This document shows positions 59,997-64,000 of a DNA stretch of 64,000 nt, one piece after another. A program made the position numbers and the translations under genes. The notes below the pieces were generated by a model. That model saw only the letters and a program-made list of their open reading frames with translations, made no database searches and had not been told where the DNA came from. Position 1 is the first letter of the stretch, and each line of letters starts with the position of its first letter. This stretch comes from Myxococcus guangdongensis (lineage in GTDB: Bacteria; Myxococcota; Myxococcia; Myxococcales; Myxococcaceae): the NCBI RefSeq assembly GCF_024198255.1, contig NZ_JAJVKW010000001.1:558001-622000 (forward strand). The letters are read 5' to 3'.

Positions 59997-61169
59997 TCAC
60001 CAGAGCGGCGCCATGTTCTCCACGTACTTGAAGCCCGTGCCGGTGTTGAAGACCACCACGGACTCCTCGGGAGTCACCTGCCCGGACGCATGGAGCTTGC
60101 GCAGCGCGGCCACGCACGCGCCGCCCTCGGGCGCGGCGAAGAGGCCCTCGGCCGAGGCCAGGTCCTTCGTCCCCTGGACGATTTCGGCCTCCGTGACGGA
60201 GACCGCCGTCCCACCGCTCTGCTTCACCGCGCGCAGGATGAGGAAATCGCCCAGCGCCTTCGGCACGCGAAGCCCGTGCGCATGCGTCGTCGCGCCCTGC
60301 CACATCGGCGCATCGGGCTGGCCCTCCTCGTGGGCCTTCACGATGGGCGCGCAGCCCTCCGCCTGCACCGCCACCATCCTCGGCCGCTTCGAGCCGATGA
60401 GGCCCATCGCCTCCATCTCCTCGAACGCCTTCCACATGCCGATGAGGCCGGTGCCGCCGCCCGTCGGGTAGAGGATGACGTCGGGCAGCATCCACCCGAG
60501 CTGCTCGGCGACCTCGTAGCCCATCGTCTTCTTGCCCTCCACGCGGTAGGGCTCCTTCAGCGTGGCGCACTCGTACCAGCCATGCTCACGCGCCAGCCCC
60601 GCGCACACCTTCCCCGCGTCGGTGATGAGCCCATCCACCGTCTCGACGTGCGCGCCATAGGCCCGCGTCTCCAGCAGGAAGAGGCTCGCGATGTCGCGAG
60701 GCACGAAGACATGCGCCTGCAATCCACCGCGCGCCGCGTACGCCGCCAGCGCGCTCCCGGCGTTGCCCGCCGAGGGCAGGCACACCGCCTTCGCCCCCAG
60801 CACCTTCGCCATCGACACCGCCGCCGACAGGCCGCGCGCCTTGAACGAGCCGGTGGGATTGCCGCTCTCGTCCTTCACCCAGACCTGCTTCATCCCCAAC
60901 CGCGCCGACAGCCGGGGCGTCGGGAGCAGCGGCGTCCAGCCCTCGCCCAGGCTGAGCCGTTGGGCGGGGTCCTCCACGGGCATCACCTCGTGGTAGCGCC
61001 ACATGGAGCGCTCCCGCGTCGCCAGGGCCTCGCGGCGCAGCGTCTTCGCCGCGCGTTCCAGGTCGTAGCTCGCGAACAGCGGCGCGTTGCAGGAGGTGCA
61101 CAGGTTCAGCACGGCGCCCGGCGCATACGTCCGGTCGCACTTCGTACAGTCGAGTCGGAGGACGGACAT
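59997..61169 (-). CDS. thrC: Threonine synthase
   Basis: This 390-residue PLP enzyme has an N-terminal zinc-finger-like Cys set (Cys8, Cys11, Cys24, Cys27). The PLP-binding Lys110 lies in PTGSFKARG, the phosphate loop is PTGGGTG, and a GxGF-like NTGTGFKYVE closes the fold. It converts O-phosphohomoserine to threonine in the cytoplasm. The full length and motifs agree. No other thr gene is here; the nearby esterases on the same strand are unlikely to be related. Confidence 0.93.
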   Translation of the reverse strand: MSVLRLDCTKCDRTYAPGAVLNLCTSCNAPLFASYDLERAAKTLRREALATRERSMWRYHEVMPVEDPAQRLSLGEGWTPLLPTPRLSARLGMKQVWVKDESGNPTGSFKARGLSAAVSMAKVLGAKAVCLPSAGNAGSALAAYAARGGLQAHVFVPRDIASLFLLETRAYGAHVETVDGLITDAGKVCAGLAREHGWYECATLKEPYRVEGKKTMGYEVAEQLGWMLPDVILYPTGGGTGLIGMWKAFEEMEAMGLIGSKRPRMVAVQAEGCAPIVKAHEEGQPDAPMWQGATTHAHGLRVPKALGDFLILRAVKQSGGTAVSVTEAEIVQGTKDLASAEGLFAAPEGGACVAALRKLHASGQVTPEESVVVFNTGTGFKYVENMAPLW

Positions 61170-61205
61170 GGCCCTCCGACTCTACGGCGAACCCTGCCCC
61201 GAGTC

Positions 61206-62057
61206 CTACCGTCCGTCCCCGGCGGTGTTCACCGGGGGCAACCACTTGCGCAGCAAGGCGGGCGCGGTGGAGCGGTAGATGTTGTCGTGACGCAGGTCCG
61301 GCCGGGGCTCCACCTCCCACGTCAGCCCGGCGGGTGCGCTCGCCTGGAGGATGTCCTTCAGCCGGGCCACCGCGGGGACGATGTCCGTCTCGTTCGCGGA
61401 GGAGACATACAGCCGCGCGCGCAGCCCCGGACGGGAGGCGAGGTGCGCCCCGGCCTGGTTCACCAGCGCCTCGCCGTTCCACCAGAGGCTCGGGCTCAAC
61501 ACCAGGTACGTGTCGAACAGCTCCGGCTGGAGGAAGAAGGTCTCCATGAGGAACAGGCCCGCGAGCGACTCGCCGATGACGGCCCGCTCCTCCGTCACGC
61601 GGTAGCGCCGGGAGATGTCGGGAATCAGCTCGTCGCGGATGAACGCACGGAACGCGGCGGAGCCTCCCGAAACAGGGACGAGCTCCCGGTCCGCCGCCAC
61701 CTCGCTGGGCCCCGTCATGTCGCGCTTGCGCACCGTGTTCTCGATGCCCACGACGATGACCGGCCGCATCTCCCCCGCGCGGATGGCGGCATCCACCGCG
61801 GAGGCCACGTGCGGGAAGTCCTCCTGGAGCCCACCATCCGGCATGTAGAGCACCGGGAAGCGCGCCTCCTTCGCCGTGTCGTAGCCGGGCGGCAGGTAGA
61901 CGGCGATGCGCCGCTCCTCCTTCAGCACCGAGGAGGGCAGCAGGTACAGCTCATGCGGTGGAGGGGGCTCCAGGGCGATGGGTGGCAACCGGCGCACGGA
62001 GCACCCCGCCAGCAACAGGCTCAGCCCCACATACGCCATCCACCGTCGCGTCATCAT
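61206..62057 (-). CDS. Lipoprotein esterase of the enterochelin-esterase/antigen-85 type
   Basis: This protein of about 283 residues has lipobox LLAGC. A putative esterase fold follows with RIAVYLPPGYD, FPVLYMPDGG, the nucleophile Ser in VIGESLAGLF and a final DLRHDNIYRS carrying the likely His. It is similar to Fes-type or tributyrin-hydrolysing esterases. The ATG at 62055-62057 follows GGTGAGGG; the next codon is also ATG. Anchored in the envelope, it may act on lipids or siderophores. Confidence 0.8.
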   Translation of the reverse strand: MMTRRWMAYVGLSLLLAGCSVRRLPPIALEPPPPHELYLLPSSVLKEERRIAVYLPPGYDTAKEARFPVLYMPDGGLQEDFPHVASAVDAAIRAGEMRPVIVVGIENTVRKRDMTGPSEVAADRELVPVSGGSAAFRAFIRDELIPDISRRYRVTEERAVIGESLAGLFLMETFFLQPELFDTYLVLSPSLWWNGEALVNQAGAHLASRPGLRARLYVSSANETDIVPAVARLKDILQASAPAGLTWEVEPRPDLRHDNIYRSTAPALLRKWLPPVNTAGDGR

Positions 62058-62074
62058 GATGTCCCTCACCTGCT

Positions 62075-62845
62075 TCAATCCTGGAGCTCCAGCCACACCG
62101 GCGCGTGGTCCGAGGGCTGCTTGCCCTTGCGCGCGTCACGGTCCGTATCCGCCCCCGTCAGCCGGGGCACCAGCGGCGCGGACACGTAGAGGTGGTCGAT
62201 GCGCAGGCCCAGGTTCTTCGGGAAGCCGAGGTTGCGGTAGTCCCACCACGAGAAGCGCTGCGTGTCGGGGTGCAGCTTGCGGTACGCGTCCGTCAGACCG
62301 AAGGCGCACAGGCGCTGGAGCGCGTCGCGCTCCTTGAGCGTGAAGAGCGTCTGCCCTTCCCACAGCTTCGGGTCATAGGTGTCGATGTCCTCGGGCGCGA
62401 TGTTCCAGTCGCCGCCGAGCACCAGCGGCTCCTCCGGCTTGTGTCGCGTGTCCAGGTAGCGGCGCAGCCGGCCGTACCACTGGAGCTTGTACTCATACTG
62501 GGGCGAGTCCACCGACTGCCCGTTGGGCGCGTACGCGCTCACCACGCGGATGCCCTTCACCGTCGCGGCGATGAGGCGCGCGTGCGTGTCGTCCACGCCG
62601 TCCGACAGCCCCTTCACCACGTCGCGCGGCTCCTCCTTCGCCAGGATGGCCACGCCGTTGTAGGTCTTCTGCCCGTGGAGGGCCGCGTGGTAGCCGGCGT
62701 CGCGCACGGCCTCCAGCGGGAAGTCCTCCTCGATGCACTTGAGCTCCTGCAAGCACACCACGTCCGGCTGCGCGCTCTTCAGCCACTCGAGCAGGCGCTC
62801 CTGACGGGCCCGTACCGAGTTCACGTTCCAGGTCGCGATCTTCAT
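62075..62845 (-). CDS. xthA: Exodeoxyribonuclease III / AP endonuclease
   Basis: This 256-residue protein of the exonuclease-endonuclease-phosphatase family has Asn7 in TWNVNS, Glu34 in VCLQELK, Asp146 and Asn148 in GGDWNIAP, and Asp246-His247 in SDHAPV. The E. coli enzyme is similar in size (268). It repairs abasic sites and 3' blocks in DNA. The ATG is 18 bases before the conserved Asn7 codon. The upstream frame overlaps the divergent TPR gene and is not coding. Confidence 0.93.
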   Translation of the reverse strand: MKIATWNVNSVRARQERLLEWLKSAQPDVVCLQELKCIEEDFPLEAVRDAGYHAALHGQKTYNGVAILAKEEPRDVVKGLSDGVDDTHARLIAATVKGIRVVSAYAPNGQSVDSPQYEYKLQWYGRLRRYLDTRHKPEEPLVLGGDWNIAPEDIDTYDPKLWEGQTLFTLKERDALQRLCAFGLTDAYRKLHPDTQRFSWWDYRNLGFPKNLGLRIDHLYVSAPLVPRLTGADTDRDARKGKQPSDHAPVWLELQD

Positions 62846-62972
62846 CGCGGGCACCGTCGCACGGCACCCACGCCCCCGCCACGCTTTTCCCTCCTCGTGC
62901 GGCCCCACGGCCACACCCCGTCCCACGCCCCGGGGCAAGAGCCCTGGCATGCGCATCGCAATGACTCCGGGT

Positions 62973-62998
62973 GGGAGGACGCCCACAGGTGTCCTCCC
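62973..62998. repeat. Inverted repeat in the xthA/TPR divergent spacer
   Basis: Perfect 8-bp arms GGGAGGAC and GTCCTCCC with a ten-base loop lie 43 bases before the TPR gene start and 128 bases from xthA. A dimeric operator or leader hairpin is possible. Confidence 0.45.
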
Positions 62999-63040
62999 GG
63001 AGCGCCCTTCCCGGACGCCCCGCCTGGAGTCGAGGTCGCC

Positions 63041-64000
63041 ATGAGCCCGAGGACGAAGAAGACCTCCCGCCGCACCCTGGGATTCACCCTGCCTCCCACG
63101 CTGAAGAAGGCCCTGGTGCCGTCCTGCCTCGCGGCCCTCGGCCTGGCCGCGTGGACCGATGTCCCCCTGCCCGCCGCGCTGCGACCGTGGCTGGCCCTGG
63201 CCGAGCAGCACGCGCGCGCCCGTGACGCGGGCATCGTCGTGGACCTCGCGCCGACGTTCGCCGAGGCGCCCCTCCCCATCCCGGCCACCCACTCGGCCAC
63301 CCCGGAGCTCCCGTCCGCCGCCGGGCCCGCGCCGCGCGTGGCGGTCGAGGATGGCCTGGCCCTGTCGCACGAGCACACCCGACGGGTGGACCACCTGGGC
63401 CGCGCCCGCGCCCTGCGAGAGCTGGGGGATGTGTCCGGCGCGCTCACCGAGGTGCGCCGCGCCCTGCACGACGAGCCGTCCGACACGGAGGCGCTGACGA
63501 TGGCGGCCCGGCTGGCGCGGCTGCAGGGCCAGTCGGAGCTGGCGCTCGTGGCCTACGCGCGGATGGGGAGCCTGATGCCCGAGGAGGCCAGCGCGCTCAT
63601 CCAGCAGGCCCGCCTGCTGGTGTCCCTGGGGCGCCATGCGGAGGCGGTGCGCGTGGGCGAGGAGGCGGTGGTGCGCGCGCCGGAGGACGCGGAGGGCTAC
63701 CAGGTGCTCGGCCGGGCCCACCTGGCCTCGGGCGAGCTGTCGCCCGCCATCCTCCGCTTCCAGCAGGCGGTTCACCTGGAGCCGGAGCACGGCTACGCGC
63801 TCAACAACCTGGGCTTCGCCTACCTGCGCGCGGGTGAGGACACGAAGGCCGCGGAGGTGCTCGCGCGGGCCGCGGAGCTGCTGCCCCACGTCGCTTATGT
63901 GCACAACAACCTGGGCGTGGCCTGGGAGCGGCTGGGCCGCAAGGAGGAAGCTCGGGGCGCGTATGCCCAGGCCACCCGCCTGTCTCCCCGCTACGTCCAG
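63041..64000 (+). CDS. TPR-repeat protein, 3'-truncated by the window edge
   Basis: The frame is open to the last base, giving 320 residues with no stop. A membrane-anchor-like hydrophobic segment (LVPSCLAALGLAAWTDVPLP) follows the basic N terminus. A Pro/Ala linker leads to tetratricopeptide repeats (about residues 120-320: ALRELGDVSGALTEVRRALH, LVSLGRHAEAVRVGEEAVVR, NNLGFAYLRAGEDTKAAEVL, NNLGVAWERLGRKEEARGAY). Such proteins organise protein complexes in the envelope. The C terminus lies beyond the window. Confidence 0.8.
   Translation, partial: MSPRTKKTSRRTLGFTLPPTLKKALVPSCLAALGLAAWTDVPLPAALRPWLALAEQHARARDAGIVVDLAPTFAEAPLPIPATHSATPELPSAAGPAPRVAVEDGLALSHEHTRRVDHLGRARALRELGDVSGALTEVRRALHDEPSDTEALTMAARLARLQGQSELALVAYARMGSLMPEEASALIQQARLLVSLGRHAEAVRVGEEAVVRAPEDAEGYQVLGRAHLASGELSPAILRFQQAVHLEPEHGYALNNLGFAYLRAGEDTKAAEVLARAAELLPHVAYVHNNLGVAWERLGRKEEARGAYAQATRLSPRYVQ

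Noticed and set aside
60090-62189. Open plus-strand frame opposite threonine synthase and the esterase
   Set aside because: Antisense shadow with no motif.

Overview
The window is a GC-rich (roughly 70%), densely packed bacterial chromosome segment. It almost certainly comes from a myxobacterium of the Myxococcus/Corallococcus/Pyxidicoccus type. The grounds are a complete Che3-type chemosensory operon with divergent crdA and crdB, several secreted lipoproteins with Asp-Ala-Gly-rich linkers, a CheA-receiver hybrid, GTG starts and strong third-position GC. No rRNA, tRNA, CRISPR array, insertion sequence, prophage or plasmid signal was seen.

Layout. 1-4304: the 3' part of a sulfatase-type hydrolase, a barrel/phosphoesterase pair, a small membrane protein and a VWA protein. 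4490-8439: a dgcN-dgcA pair (N-acetylation and racemisation route for D-glutamate-type amino acids), then a membrane-anchored MutS-like ATPase. 8727-12367: a two-gene fatty acid beta-oxidation operon (fused dehydrogenase/hydratase plus thiolase) behind a palindromic operator. 12500-15652: an M1 aminopeptidase, an orphan beta-class DNA methyltransferase and ribosomal protein L31. 15762-28205: one long minus-strand series, crdB-cheW-cheW-like-mcp-mcp-cheA-cheB-cheR, followed by a coiled-coil/TPR lipoprotein and a metallophosphatase-like gene. Most of the joints overlap by 4 bp. crdA, an NtrC-type activator, lies divergently at 28426-29910.

The last gene of that series is the main discovery. Its reading frame contains an in-frame UGA (16773-16775) between a perfect signal-peptide start and the rest of the protein. 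The UGA is followed at the canonical distance by a hairpin with a GGUCU apical loop, like the E. coli fdhF SECIS. I read it as a selenoprotein with a Cys-Gly-Sec motif. Conventional gene calling would truncate it and lose the signal peptide.

29974-49757 is a mixed region. It holds a LuxR regulator, secreted lectin-like, lipoprotein, collagen-like and neprosin-like proteins, an AzlCD exporter with a divergent XRE-cupin regulator, a lid-less Hsp70, a YedK/HMCES DNA-protein crosslink protein, a LytS/LytTR two-component pair, a VOC protein, a dGTPase and an OmpA-like protein. 49765-54525 holds a GMC oxidoreductase divergent from a ketosynthase-III fused to a haem-oxygenase-like di-iron domain, followed by an unknown protein. 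This is a candidate small lipid or polyketide pathway. 54680-56984 is cstA plus its small partner gene. 57210-64000 has a basic DUF5872-type protein, small and secreted unknowns, two esterases, threonine synthase, exonuclease III and the start of a TPR protein.

Most accessory genes look exported (lipoboxes or signal peptides). The envelope, chemosensory output and redox or lipid chemistry dominate the window. Function statements come from motif recognition and memory of families; no database search was possible.
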